From Deltaproteobacteria bacterium (GTDB lineage: Bacteria > Bdellovibrionota_C > UBA2361 > OMII01), in NCBI GenBank assembly GCA_947467385.1, contig CANIHJ010000001.1, positions 1 to 49,681 on the forward strand: DNA of 49,681 nt, written 5' to 3'. Positions within the stretch are counted from its first letter, which is position 1. Each line of letters opens with the position of its first letter. The notes under the pieces are model-generated. The model made no database searches, was not told where the DNA came from, and saw only the letters and a list, made by a program, of their open reading frames with translations. Position numbers and translations under genes: made by a program. Below, one piece after another: positions 39,651 to 49,409 of this stretch.

Positions 39651-39947
39651 ATGCCACTTGAATGCTTCCACTGCAGAAAGCCGGTCGAAGTGCCGTCCCC
39701 CGCGGTCGGCCCGATTGGTTTTCGGGAGACGTGCCCGCACTGCCATTCGGACCTCCACGTGTGCCGCAATTGCGAGTTTTACGACGAGGCCTCGCACCAC
39801 GAATGCAGGGAGACCGCGGCTGAGTGGGTAAAGAAGAAGGACACCTCAAACATCTGCGACTATTTTCGACCGAGGATGTCGGCAGCGGGGCAGCGGGACG
39901 ACAAGCAAAAAGCGCTCGATGCGCTCGATGCCCTCTTCAAGAAATAG
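39651..39947 (+). CDS. Small zinc-ribbon protein, conserved unknown
   Basis: A 98-residue protein with CFHC near the start, CPHC at about residue 28, then VCRNCEFYDEASHHECRETA and ICDYFRP. Eight cysteines are spaced as two or more zinc sites, with the CxNCxFYD...CRE...W...CDYF pattern seen in uncharacterised proteins of several Gram-negative phyla. The C-terminus is charged and helical (KQKALDALDALFKK). I start at MPLECFHC; an upstream in-frame start adds six residues. It is monocistronic, transcribed away from yihY and towards the sigma54 activator gene. Confidence 0.7.
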   Translation: MPLECFHCRKPVEVPSPAVGPIGFRETCPHCHSDLHVCRNCEFYDEASHHECRETAAEWVKKKDTSNICDYFRPRMSAAGQRDDKQKALDALDALFKK

Positions 39948-39980
39948 CCATGTGCACTCCGCCGCGAGGTGCCAAATGCC

Positions 39981-41387
39981 CTAGTTCTCGTGCTTCGAGC
40001 CAGGACCAAGTACCTCGCCTTTGTCGCCGATGTTGAGCTTGTCCATCTTGTACTTGAGCATGCGGCGGCTTATGCCAAGCAGCTGGGCGGCGCGCGTCTG
40101 GACAAAGTTAGCCTTGGTGAGCGCGCGCAGGATGATTTCGGTCTCAAACAGTCGCTCTGCCTCCTCGTACGCGAGACCCGTGTTCACGCCCTGGGATCCC
40201 GCTGGCGCTGAAGATTCCCGCTCGCGCATCCGGCTGGGCAGGTTCTCAAGCTCAACAACGTCAGATGGGGACAGCGCGAGCAGGCTCTCCACCACATTCT
40301 CCAGCTCTCGAACATTTCCGGGCCATCCGTATTCCTTTAGGCGCTGCTGAACGCCCCCCGAAAAGCTGAGCTCCCGGCCGACGTAGCGACTCTTCAGCGA
40401 ACGGACAAAGAAATTGGCCAGCTCAAGGATGTCATCCCCACGGTCACGAAGGGGCGGCAGCCCGATATTGATCACATTGATGCGGTAGAAGAGGTCCTGG
40501 CGAAAAGCCTTGGCCTTCACCATCTCCTCCAAGTTCCTGTTGGTGGCCGTGATGACCCTCACATTAACCCTGGTCGGCTTCGACCGACCAACCCGGTAGA
40601 ATTCCTGCTCCTGCAAAAATCGGAGGAGCTTGACCTGCACGGCGAGCGAGAGCTCCCCGATCTCATCGAGGAAGAGCGTGCCACCATCAGCAACCTCAAA
40701 CTGCCCAAGCCTTCGCTCCACTGCGTGCGTGAATGCCCCTTTCTCATGGCCAAAGAGCTCTGACTCAATCAGGCTCTCCGGAAACGCTGCGCAGTTGAGG
40801 GCGACGAATGGCCCATGCCGCCGGGAGCTCCGGTTGTGGAGCTCCATTGCGACAAGCTCCTTTCCGGTGCCTGACTCGCCGGTAATAAGCACCGTCGTCT
40901 CTCGCCCTGCGATCTGCTCGATCATCTGGAACACCTCCCGCATCGGCGGAGACTTACCGACGAGACAGCCGAAGTCTCCCGCTCGCGACTTCGGGCCTGT
41001 CTCAGGCCCCGCACCACCCTGCTTGTCGAGGAGGGAATCGATGACCCGCTGCAGCTCAGGAATATCAAAAGGCTTGTCAACGAAATCATCCGCGCCGCTC
41101 TTGATCGCATGAACCGCGGTCCGCACCGAAGAGGCAGCCGTCAGCATGATGACCGGAACGCCCGCGGCGCGCTCCTTGAGGCGCTTCATGACCTCCAGGC
41201 CGTCCATTTTTGGGAGCGTCATGTCGAGCAGGACGATGTCGGGACGATCTCGCTCTGCTAGCCCGATAGCCTCCTCCCCGTCCCGGGCCGTTGAGACCTC
41301 GAACTGGGACTGCAAAATCAGCTTAAGGGAGTTCCGAATCGAGGGCTCGTCGTCGACAATAAGGATTTTGCGCCGCTGCTCTTCCAT
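39981..41387 (-). CDS. NtrC-family sigma54-dependent response regulator
   Basis: A 468-residue transcription activator. The receiver domain has DD at 12-13, the phospho-acceptor Asp55 (DIVLLDMTLP) and a late Lys (DDFVDKPFD). The AAA+ domain has Walker A GESGTGKE, Walker B GGTLFLDEIGEL, and a loop at residues 217-222 that reads GAFTHA where sigma54 activators have GAFTGA. A Fis-type helix-turn-helix ends the protein (RAAQLLGISRRMLKYKMDKL). The chosen ATG has AAGGGA just before it; the frame is open 17 codons further up. It follows rmd on the same strand by 165 bases. A nearby sensor kinase is not present; NtrY at 19057 is a possible partner. Confidence 0.93.
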   Translation of the reverse strand: MEEQRRKILIVDDEPSIRNSLKLILQSQFEVSTARDGEEAIGLAERDRPDIVLLDMTLPKMDGLEVMKRLKERAAGVPVIMLTAASSVRTAVHAIKSGADDFVDKPFDIPELQRVIDSLLDKQGGAGPETGPKSRAGDFGCLVGKSPPMREVFQMIEQIAGRETTVLITGESGTGKELVAMELHNRSSRRHGPFVALNCAAFPESLIESELFGHEKGAFTHAVERRLGQFEVADGGTLFLDEIGELSLAVQVKLLRFLQEQEFYRVGRSKPTRVNVRVITATNRNLEEMVKAKAFRQDLFYRINVINIGLPPLRDRGDDILELANFFVRSLKSRYVGRELSFSGGVQQRLKEYGWPGNVRELENVVESLLALSPSDVVELENLPSRMRERESSAPAGSQGVNTGLAYEEAERLFETEIILRALTKANFVQTRAAQLLGISRRMLKYKMDKLNIGDKGEVLGPGSKHEN

Positions 41388-41552
41388 GCATCCCTTGTAA
41401 AACCGAACTAACCTCCCCCCGCTCGGCACGGGGATCACTCGGAATAGGATGCCTGCGGCCCGGATAGCGGCGCTTTGGGGCTAAGCCCCTTTGTGGTCGC
41501 AACCCCCTTAGATCACTAGGGAGAGACTCTTTTGTGCCCTGAAAAGGCTTTT

Positions 41553-42497
41553 TTATGCGGCGACTTCAGCGCGAACACGCTCGTGCCAATAGCCGTAGAT
41601 GTCGGCCAGAGACTGCTCAATCGTAATAACCGGCTTCCAGCCTGCTGCCGCGTGCGCCTTCTCATAGCTGGCGTAGAGTTCAGGCACCTCTGGCCCACGC
41701 ATTCGGGCTGGATCCTGCTCAACTTTCACGGCCAGGCCCGAGACCTTAATCAGGGTATCGAGAAGGGATTGGATCGAGCGCGGCACTCCAGAACCAAGAT
41801 TGAAGACGCCACTGCCCTGCTGCGCGAGAAACCGGTAGGCGCGCACGATGTCGCGAACGTCAGAGAAATCGCGGCGGGCCTCAAGGTTTCCGACCTTAAG
41901 CGTTGGTGGTGCCTTGCCGTGCGCGATGCGCGCGAGCTGCATAGCGAAGTTGCTTGCGACGAAGCGCGAGTCCTGCCCCGGGCCGATGTGGTTGAACGGG
42001 CGCACCACCGTGCACCGAAGCGCCCCCTGACTCACATAGCGTTCAGCAACGAGCTCGGCCATGCGCTTGCTCAAGCTGTAGTTGTTGGCTGGGCGCGTCG
42101 GCGTTGTTTCCCTAATCGGCAGGTCTGTCGGAGAAATATGCCCATACACTTCCGCCGAGCTTACGAAGAGCACCGAAGTGCTTTTTGAGAAGAGGTGGGC
42201 CTGCCGCAGCACGTTCGCTGTCCCTGCCACGTTGACCCGGAGTGTCTTATCGAAATCGCTCTCGGCCTCTGGCACAAACGATATGCCGGCCAGGTGGTAC
42301 ACAACATCTGGCCGCGCACGGTGCATGAGCTCTGCCACCGAAGCCGAGTCGGTGATGTCGACGCTGAGCGTCGTGTCCGAAAGGAGCGCAACCGGCTCCT
42401 TGAGCGTGCCGGCAAAAACCTCATCCCCCTGCTCAAGAAGGTGCCTGACGAGGTAGTTGCCGACAAAGCCGGCTGCTCCGATTACCAGCGCTCGCAT
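41553..42497 (-). CDS. rmd: GDP-6-deoxy-D-lyxo-4-hexulose reductase (GDP-D-rhamnose forming), Rmd-like
   Basis: A 314-residue extended short-chain dehydrogenase. The Rossmann motif is VIGAAGFVGNYLV, the catalytic pair is YSLSK with Tyr and Lys, and VGNLEARRDFSDVRDIVRAY is a signature of the GDP-sugar reductases. HLAGISFVPEAESDFDKTLR and VFNLGSGVPRSIQSLL support Rmd, which reduces GDP-4-keto-6-deoxymannose to GDP-D-rhamnose. The lack of a C3,C5 epimerase function in this family argues for D-rhamnose rather than L-fucose. It follows gmd by 13 bases, which supports the call. Confidence 0.82.
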   Translation of the reverse strand: MRALVIGAAGFVGNYLVRHLLEQGDEVFAGTLKEPVALLSDTTLSVDITDSASVAELMHRARPDVVYHLAGISFVPEAESDFDKTLRVNVAGTANVLRQAHLFSKSTSVLFVSSAEVYGHISPTDLPIRETTPTRPANNYSLSKRMAELVAERYVSQGALRCTVVRPFNHIGPGQDSRFVASNFAMQLARIAHGKAPPTLKVGNLEARRDFSDVRDIVRAYRFLAQQGSGVFNLGSGVPRSIQSLLDTLIKVSGLAVKVEQDPARMRGPEVPELYASYEKAHAAAGWKPVITIEQSLADIYGYWHERVRAEVAA

Positions 42498-42510
42498 GGG
42501 GGCCGTGCGG

Positions 42511-43530
<1,020 letters not shown>

Positions 43531-43535
43531 TCACC

Positions 43536-44627
43536 TCAGATGAGGTCTGCCCGGCCCCTTCGCTTCAGCTCTTCGACGACCTTTCGGACATCTTGAACAT
43601 GCTCATGAGACACCACGAGGACGGCGTCTCCGGCGTCAATGACTATCACGTCATTGAGGCCAACCGCCGCAACCAAACGGTTAGCGGACCTTATAACACA
43701 GCCTCTGCTGTCGATCACGACCGCGTCTCCCTTGACGAGGTTGCCCTCGGCATCACGCTGGAAGCTCTCGGCCCATTGATCCCACGAGCCAACATCGCTC
43801 CAGCCGAACTCCTCGGCGTCCACCACCACGCAGTTTTTAGCATGCTCTAACACCCCGAAATCAATCGAGATGGCCTCGAAATTCGAAAAAATCTCAGCAA
43901 TTCGGGCATTTCCGGGCGTCCCGTCGGCGCCCTGCTTGAGAATGGCCTGTATCTCAGCAAGCCCTTGCGCCATCGGTGGGAGGAAGCTCTTGAAAGACTC
44001 AAGTATGACGCTCGCTCGCCATGCGAACATGCCTGAATTCCAGCAATAGCCCCCCTGCTCCAGGTATTTTTGGGCCCGCTCCAGGCTTGGTTTCTCGAAG
44101 AAGCGCTCCACCGAGTAACTCCTGCCATTAAGGGGCTTGCCCTTCTTGATGTACCCGTACCCGGTGTGCGGATGCGTTGGCGGGATTCCTATCGTCACGA
44201 GCATATCGCTCTCGCGCGCACGCTGCGCTGCCTCGTCGAGCGCGCTGCGCAGCCGCTGATCGTCCTTGATGGCGTGATCCGCCGGGAGCACGATCAGCAC
44301 CGGATCGCTGCCTGGGTGCTCCGCCAACGCCGATGCAGCAGCAAGCCCGATGCAAGCCGCCGTGTTCTTGGCCATCGGCTCACAGATAACCTTCGCGCCT
44401 GGAACATGCTTGTGTATAAGTGCCTCAAGCTGGGCGTTCGCGACGATCCGAATGTTTGCCTGGCCAACAAGAGGAACGACCCGCCGCACCGTCGCCTGAA
44501 TAAGGCTCTCACCGCTGTCTCCCAGCGAGAGAAACTGCTTCGGAAGAGCAGCCCGGCTTAGGGGCCAAAATCGGCTGCCTTGGCCTCCCGCAAGAACCAT
44601 CACCATCACGTCCGTCTGCGCTGCCAC
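43536..44627 (-). CDS. manC: Mannose-1-phosphate guanylyltransferase
   Basis: A 363-residue enzyme making GDP-mannose from GTP and mannose-1-phosphate. The nucleotide-binding loop is VLAGGQGSRFWPLSR, followed by PKQFLSL; EPMAKNTAACIGLAA and VLPADHAIKDD are further GDP-mannose pyrophosphorylase motifs, and GYIKKGKPLNG and FFEKPSLERAQKYL complete the sugar site. It lacks the isomerase domain of bifunctional ManC. I start at a GTG with GGGGGA nine bases upstream, 14 bases after the rfbD stop; a start at VMVMVLAGG is the alternative, and the frame is open further up. Confidence 0.93.
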   Translation of the reverse strand: MAAQTDVMVMVLAGGQGSRFWPLSRAALPKQFLSLGDSGESLIQATVRRVVPLVGQANIRIVANAQLEALIHKHVPGAKVICEPMAKNTAACIGLAAASALAEHPGSDPVLIVLPADHAIKDDQRLRSALDEAAQRARESDMLVTIGIPPTHPHTGYGYIKKGKPLNGRSYSVERFFEKPSLERAQKYLEQGGYCWNSGMFAWRASVILESFKSFLPPMAQGLAEIQAILKQGADGTPGNARIAEIFSNFEAISIDFGVLEHAKNCVVVDAEEFGWSDVGSWDQWAESFQRDAEGNLVKGDAVVIDSRGCVIRSANRLVAAVGLNDVIVIDAGDAVLVVSHEHVQDVRKVVEELKRRGRADLI

Positions 44628-44641
44628 CAGTGCCGTCCCCC

Positions 44642-45517
44642 TTAATCCGTAATGACCCCGATCTCGGCGAGGTGTCGTTTGAGGCCCTCCTGCCACGGGA
44701 GAGGAGCCCTGCCCAAGAGCGAGCTTATTAACGTCGTATCGAAGGCCGAGTACGTCGGCCGTTTGGCCGGCCGATTGAGCTCTTTTGCCGTTGTGCGCTC
44801 AAGCCTCGCAAGGGGCTTGTCCCCGAAAGATCTGCCCGAGAGCTCCTGTATCTCCGAGGCGAAATCGAACCACGACACCGTTCCGTGGCACGACGCGTGA
44901 ACGATGCCTCCGACTGGCATGCGGACGAAATCGAGGATCGCCTCGGCTAGCCACCCGGCCCACGTCGGGGACACCCACTGGTCGTCAACGATGCGGAGCT
45001 CGGGCCGCTCGGGAAATAACTTGAGCATCGACTGAACGAAATTCACTCCCCGCTGGCCATAGAGCGCCTGGGTACGTAGCACCAATGCCCGGTCGCCGAG
45101 CGCCTCGAGTACCCGCTGCTCACCCTCAAGCTTCGAACGGCCGTACACGCTCAAGGGGTTTGTCGGGTCTGTCTCCTTGAGCGGCCTGCCCAGGCTTCCG
45201 TCGAAGACGTAGTCGGTAGAGATGTGAATCAATCGCGCTTTGGCTGCGGCACACGCCTCAGCCACGAATCCAGCCGCATCACGGTTTACGAGCATCGCCG
45301 TGTCGGCCTCGTGCTCAGCCTTGTCGACCGCAGTATAGGCAGCGCTGTTGATGACAACCGCCGGCTTGAGCGTGGCGACGAAACGCTTAACAGCCTCACG
45401 CTCGGTGATATCAACTTCTGCCGTGACCGGGGACACTACTTCGAAGTCGAGGTCACGCGCCCGCTTCTTGATGTCAAAGCCGAGCTGGCCACTGCCTCCG
45501 AAGAGAAGAATCTTCAC
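44642..45517 (-). CDS. rfbD: RfbD-like 4-keto-sugar reductase (dTDP-4-dehydrorhamnose reductase family)
   Basis: A 291-residue extended short-chain dehydrogenase. It starts KILLFGGSGQLGFDI and has VVINSAAYTAVDKAEHEADT, LIHISTDYVFDGS, SVYGRSKLEGEQ with the catalytic Tyr and Lys, and LRTQALYGQRGVNFVQSM, all typical of RfbD, the last enzyme of dTDP-L-rhamnose synthesis. The GTG start has GGAGGTG seven bases upstream. rfbA, rfbB and rfbC are not in the window, so either they are elsewhere or the enzyme reduces another keto sugar. It is the first gene of the rfbD-manC-gmd-rmd group; a CATAAT near 45566-45571 could be its -10. Confidence 0.88.
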   Translation of the reverse strand: MKILLFGGSGQLGFDIKKRARDLDFEVVSPVTAEVDITEREAVKRFVATLKPAVVINSAAYTAVDKAEHEADTAMLVNRDAAGFVAEACAAAKARLIHISTDYVFDGSLGRPLKETDPTNPLSVYGRSKLEGEQRVLEALGDRALVLRTQALYGQRGVNFVQSMLKLFPERPELRIVDDQWVSPTWAGWLAEAILDFVRMPVGGIVHASCHGTVSWFDFASEIQELSGRSFGDKPLARLERTTAKELNRPAKRPTYSAFDTTLISSLLGRAPLPWQEGLKRHLAEIGVITD

Positions 45518-45597
45518 GAACACACCTCCGCGCGAAAACGCCTGCCCTTGAGCACCGAGTCGCGCATTATGCAAGCACAAGGCAGCTCCTCTCGTGC

Positions 45598-48177
45598 CTA
45601 GTATTGGGAGAGACCGCCGCCTTGTGAAATACCCCCTAAGCCGCCAAAAGTAAAGGAGAAGAGCACCTGCTCGTTCTGCGGGTTATACGATTGCGTGTAG
45701 CCCAGATCGGCCGACCAGCACTTACACGAGTTCACGAAACGGAGCAGGGCGCGGCTGTTCATCATTGTGTTCTGCTCGGCGTCGAATAGCATGTAGCCAC
45801 CCGCACGCAGCTGCTCGAAGATCTTAGCCTCGGCGTTTATCTCGAATTGGTTTGTATTCTGCACACTCGTCACGTCGCTCGTGCTGGAATCGGCGCTCGC
45901 GCCTGCAGTGTCCTCTATGTAGTTGTATCGGACTCGAAGCACGTCATCACGGTCGTCGCGCAGCCCGAGCGAGTATGACAGGCTCGCGAAGCCTCCGGAG
46001 TTCTGGTCGTAGTTCGTCTCAAAACCCGTCGAGAAGTAGTATGAAGGCGACAGGGTAAGGGCCGCGTTGATGTCGGAAAATGGATCGAGCGTTGGGTCAT
46101 CATCCTGGCTGGCGACGAGATTGTCGTACGTTTGGCGCAGCGAGAACTGCGCAAGCTCACGCACCGAGCCCTCTCGGGCATCCATCATCGCTAACGGGGA
46201 TACGATCATCCCGCGGCCGAAATCGAGGAGCGAGTCCGAGAGATCATACATCGGCAGTGTCTCAGCTGAGGGGGATAGCTCCTCAACCTCCCTTACCCGC
46301 TCTAGGGGCTCCTGGACCTTTCCGAGAAGTCGGGTCGTAAAGCCGTACGACACCAGGCTGCGCTCGCGAAACCTGTCGAGCTGATCGTAGAGGGGGTTGT
46401 TGTTCTGGTCGATGCCAGGGATATACGTGTAGCCGACGTTCGGCTCAATCGTGTGCTTCACGCGCGCAAGCTCCGTGCCCTGGTTCCTCGCCCCAAGCCC
46501 CACAAGCTTCGAGAACCAACTATCCCGGTCAAGCGAGTATACCTTCTCTGCGCCGGTGCTCATTTGGTAGTTCAAAATCGGCACGGTGCGGCTAATGCTG
46601 CCCTCAATCTCCGTTGAGCCGTCCGGCAGCGGCGTCGAGCCCGGGGCAAGCATGCGGTCGTTCATCGCGTACTCCGTCTGGTGCACCTGCACCGAGCCTG
46701 CCGCCCGGAAGTAATTCTCAACATGGAAGGGGAGTGTTATCTTAGGATTTATGTCGACACGCGAGCCGTCATATCCCTCTTCTCGTGAGAACTGAGTCCC
46801 AAGCACGGCCATTTCTGAGACAACTTTAAGGCCATACGGGTTTGCCCCGAATGGGCGAAAGGTCTCTCCTGCCGAGAGGGCAACTTCGGGCAGCCGCTGG
46901 AACTGCAGCTCCTGCGGCGATGCGGCAGTACCCTCCTCCTGCGGAAGAAGCATCTGGTTGTACTCAACGCGCGCCTCAGAGCTCAAGAACGACCACGCCT
47001 GCCCACGAACGAGTCCGGTTGAAACGAGGAACTGCGATTGCTGCGTGCCTATCTGCGGAATCGGTATTTCACGCAGCATAAAGTCGTCGCTGACGTACTT
47101 GCCGTCCATGATCACCTCCACGGGGGTGCCGTTGATCGGGTCCGATTTCCAGCGCTGGTTGTAGAATCCTCCCGTGCGGTTCTTGTCGATGTGCGGGTCC
47201 TCAAGTCCCTCGACGTCGAGGCCTCGATAGCTGTCGCCGCGAAGCGACTCGTTCGAGTAGATAAACCCTGCATCGAGGCCGCTTTTTTTCGAGAAGCGCT
47301 TTTCGACGTCGAGCTCCGCTCCTACGCGGGACTTCGTTGCCACGAACGGGCTCAGCTTCGCGCCTGAAGAGTCATCCCAATCAAGGAATATCGGCTCGCG
47401 ATAGAGGAACCCGTTCTGGTTGCTGTAGCCAAACTGCGGCGGCAGAAGGCCCGATGCGCGCTCGCGCTTGACCGGAACAGCAAGATAGGGCGAGTAGAAG
47501 ATCGGCATCCCCTCAAACCACATGGTCGTGTCATACACGTGCGCGTATCCCTCCTGGGTGATGCTGCACGAGCTGCTCTTAAGCTCCCATGGCTTTGCGC
47601 CATCGGGACAGCGGCACGAGGTCAATGCAGAGTCATCAAGCTCAAACTCAAACTCTGACGTCTTGCGACCCTCTTCCGAGTAAATGTTGAAGCCCCCCTC
47701 CTCAATATCGAAGTCGAGGCCCCGGAACGTTCCGGTCTCCGCCGGAATATTGACGTGCCCCGATGAGGCTGAGAGCACTCCCTGCGCGGTCGTCATAAGA
47801 ACGTCGCCGCTCACGTCCCCCTCTTTGGTCTTCATGTTGAACGTGCCTTCGTCGGCCTGAACCTGAACGCCCCCTTCAGCAATGAGGATTCCGCCCTTGC
47901 CGGTCACCTGGTTGGTGTCGCGATCGAACTCAATCGATGGGGCCTGGAAGTCCAGCCCTTCGGCCGGCTTCGTGGCTGGCTGGAGCGCCTTCTTTAGGTT
48001 TGTCTGGGCCTCCCTTTGGGCCTCGGGAGAGTCGCCTGAAAAGAGCGGCGCACCTCGACCAGTCGATGACGACTGGGCGCGAGCATCCGCCGGCCAGGCG
48101 ACTATGCAGACGCTAGCGGCAATCAGCGCGCACAACTGGAGCGCGACCATCCTCCCGCAGTTTCTTAGGTGAGTCAT
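45598..48177 (-). CDS. lptD: LPS-assembly outer-membrane protein LptD
   Basis: An 859-residue outer-membrane protein that inserts lipopolysaccharide into the outer leaflet with LptE. A signal sequence (residues ~10-30, ending ADARAQ) is followed by an OstA-like periplasmic domain (IEFDRDTNQVTGKGGILIAE, GTFNMKTKEGDVSGDVLMTT) and then the 26-strand barrel (YSPYLAVPVKRERASGLLPP, LDAGFIYSNESLRGDSYRGL, AALTLSPSYYFS). Cysteines in TSCRCPDG, KSSSC and CKCWSADLGY resemble the paired cysteines of LptD. I start at MTHLRNCG; the frame stays open 27 codons further. It follows accD by 161 bases. Confidence 0.93.
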   Translation of the reverse strand: MTHLRNCGRMVALQLCALIAASVCIVAWPADARAQSSSTGRGAPLFSGDSPEAQREAQTNLKKALQPATKPAEGLDFQAPSIEFDRDTNQVTGKGGILIAEGGVQVQADEGTFNMKTKEGDVSGDVLMTTAQGVLSASSGHVNIPAETGTFRGLDFDIEEGGFNIYSEEGRKTSEFEFELDDSALTSCRCPDGAKPWELKSSSCSITQEGYAHVYDTTMWFEGMPIFYSPYLAVPVKRERASGLLPPQFGYSNQNGFLYREPIFLDWDDSSGAKLSPFVATKSRVGAELDVEKRFSKKSGLDAGFIYSNESLRGDSYRGLDVEGLEDPHIDKNRTGGFYNQRWKSDPINGTPVEVIMDGKYVSDDFMLREIPIPQIGTQQSQFLVSTGLVRGQAWSFLSSEARVEYNQMLLPQEEGTAASPQELQFQRLPEVALSAGETFRPFGANPYGLKVVSEMAVLGTQFSREEGYDGSRVDINPKITLPFHVENYFRAAGSVQVHQTEYAMNDRMLAPGSTPLPDGSTEIEGSISRTVPILNYQMSTGAEKVYSLDRDSWFSKLVGLGARNQGTELARVKHTIEPNVGYTYIPGIDQNNNPLYDQLDRFRERSLVSYGFTTRLLGKVQEPLERVREVEELSPSAETLPMYDLSDSLLDFGRGMIVSPLAMMDAREGSVRELAQFSLRQTYDNLVASQDDDPTLDPFSDINAALTLSPSYYFSTGFETNYDQNSGGFASLSYSLGLRDDRDDVLRVRYNYIEDTAGASADSSTSDVTSVQNTNQFEINAEAKIFEQLRAGGYMLFDAEQNTMMNSRALLRFVNSCKCWSADLGYTQSYNPQNEQVLFSFTFGGLGGISQGGGLSQY

Positions 48178-48338
48178 GAGACCCGAGCTTATCATCACGC
48201 CAAGGGAACTACGCATTTGCCTCGTGCAGCGCTGAATCTGAGGAGCAGCGCCGATCATGCTGGACTTTACCCAGGCAGGACTGCGGGCGAAAGAGACAAT
48301 AAGTGGGCGAAAACAACTTCTTAGGCGGGAAGCCCCTC

Positions 48339-49193
48339 TTAAATGCCGAAGCCGAAGTTGCGTAGGAGAACCCCCAGCTCATCCCGCATAGCCGTCCGGG
48401 AGACGATCCGGTCTACCATGCCGTGCTCAATCAAGAACTCGGAGCGCTGGAACCCCGGCGGGAGCTTCTGCTTAATGGTGCCCTCGATAACGCGGGGTCC
48501 GGCGAAGCCGATAAGGGCATCCGGCTCAGCAATAATGATGTCCCCCAGCATCGCCAGAGAAGCCGCAACTCCGCCCGTGGTAGGGTCAGTAAGGATAGAG
48601 ATATAGGGGATGTGGGCTTGTCCGAGCTGGGCTAGCGCCGCGCTCACCTTCGCCATCTGCATGAGCGAGTAGAACCCCTCCTGCATGCGAGCTCCCCCCG
48701 ACGCCGAGATAATGATGACCGGCCGCCGCTCATCACGCCCAAGCTCCACGAGCCGCGCGAGCTTCTCGCCCACGACTGATCCCATGCTGCCACCCATGAA
48801 GGATGCGTCGAACACGCCCAGCATAACCGGGATGTTGAGGATTCGGGCCCTACCCGTCACTACCGCCTCAACGGAGCCGGTCTTCTTCTCGGTGTCCTTG
48901 AGCCGATCCTTGTAGCGCTTCTTGTCCTTGAAGTTGAGCGGATCCGTCGAGCGTAGATTGGCGTCGATCTCGAGGAACGAGTGGCGATCGGCGAGGATCG
49001 GAATGCGCTGACGGGCTGTCAGGCGAAAGTGATGCGTGCACTTGGGGCACACGCCGAATGCGCGCCGAAGGTCCTTGGTATAGAGAATCGCCTCGCACTT
49101 CGGACACTTGGTCCAAATGTCATCAGGAAGCTGCAGAGGCTCTACGACCTCACCAGACTGCTTCGGAGCTTTGCTTCGTGTAAACCAACCCAT
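48339..49193 (-). CDS. accD: Acetyl-CoA carboxylase carboxyltransferase subunit beta
   Basis: A 284-residue subunit that, with AccA, moves CO2 from biotin to acetyl-CoA in the first step of fatty acid synthesis. The N-terminal zinc ribbon has CPKC, fifteen residues, then CPKC; the body has GVFDASFMGGSMGSVVGEKL, IIISASGGARMQEGFYSLMQ and LTDPTTGGVAASLAMLGDII, the carboxyltransferase core. The start MGWFTRSK is the family N-terminus, in preference to an upstream start 13 codons before it. Confidence 0.96.
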   Translation of the reverse strand: MGWFTRSKAPKQSGEVVEPLQLPDDIWTKCPKCEAILYTKDLRRAFGVCPKCTHHFRLTARQRIPILADRHSFLEIDANLRSTDPLNFKDKKRYKDRLKDTEKKTGSVEAVVTGRARILNIPVMLGVFDASFMGGSMGSVVGEKLARLVELGRDERRPVIIISASGGARMQEGFYSLMQMAKVSAALAQLGQAHIPYISILTDPTTGGVAASLAMLGDIIIAEPDALIGFAGPRVIEGTIKQKLPPGFQRSEFLIEHGMVDRIVSRTAMRDELGVLLRNFGFGI

Positions 49194-49217
49194 ACGCAAT
49201 ACTTCCACAACGAGGGT

Positions 49218-49343
49218 ATGATGCCGACGCACCCCCTCTTAAACCCGTGTAACGGTAGCAGATATCGAGTGCCCGAGGCAACGCTACAGGAAGCTTACGG
49301 AATCCACAAAAAGATGGGCGTTTACACCAATATAGACGTCTGA
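49218..49343 (+). CDS. Possible short ORF between accD and the Nif3 gene
   Basis: A 41-codon frame begins with two ATGs, with GAGGG directly in front of the first. The predicted peptide has no known motif (ends GIHKKMGVYTNIDV). Codon choice is not clearly that of a gene. It lies 25 bases from the accD start, on the opposite strand. I list it only because a ribosome-site-like sequence precedes it. Confidence 0.2.
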   Translation: MMPTHPLLNPCNGSRYRVPEATLQEAYGIHKKMGVYTNIDV

Positions 49344-49409
49344 TAGAGGGCTTGTGCGATACGGCATGTGGGGCGTCATTAAGCCCCGGAACTAATCATG
49401 GAGAGCCTT

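Noticed and set aside
41477-41489. Terminator after rmd (GGGGC-TAA-GCCCC)
   Set aside because: The stem has only five pairs and no T-run follows on the minus strand, so I do not call it.
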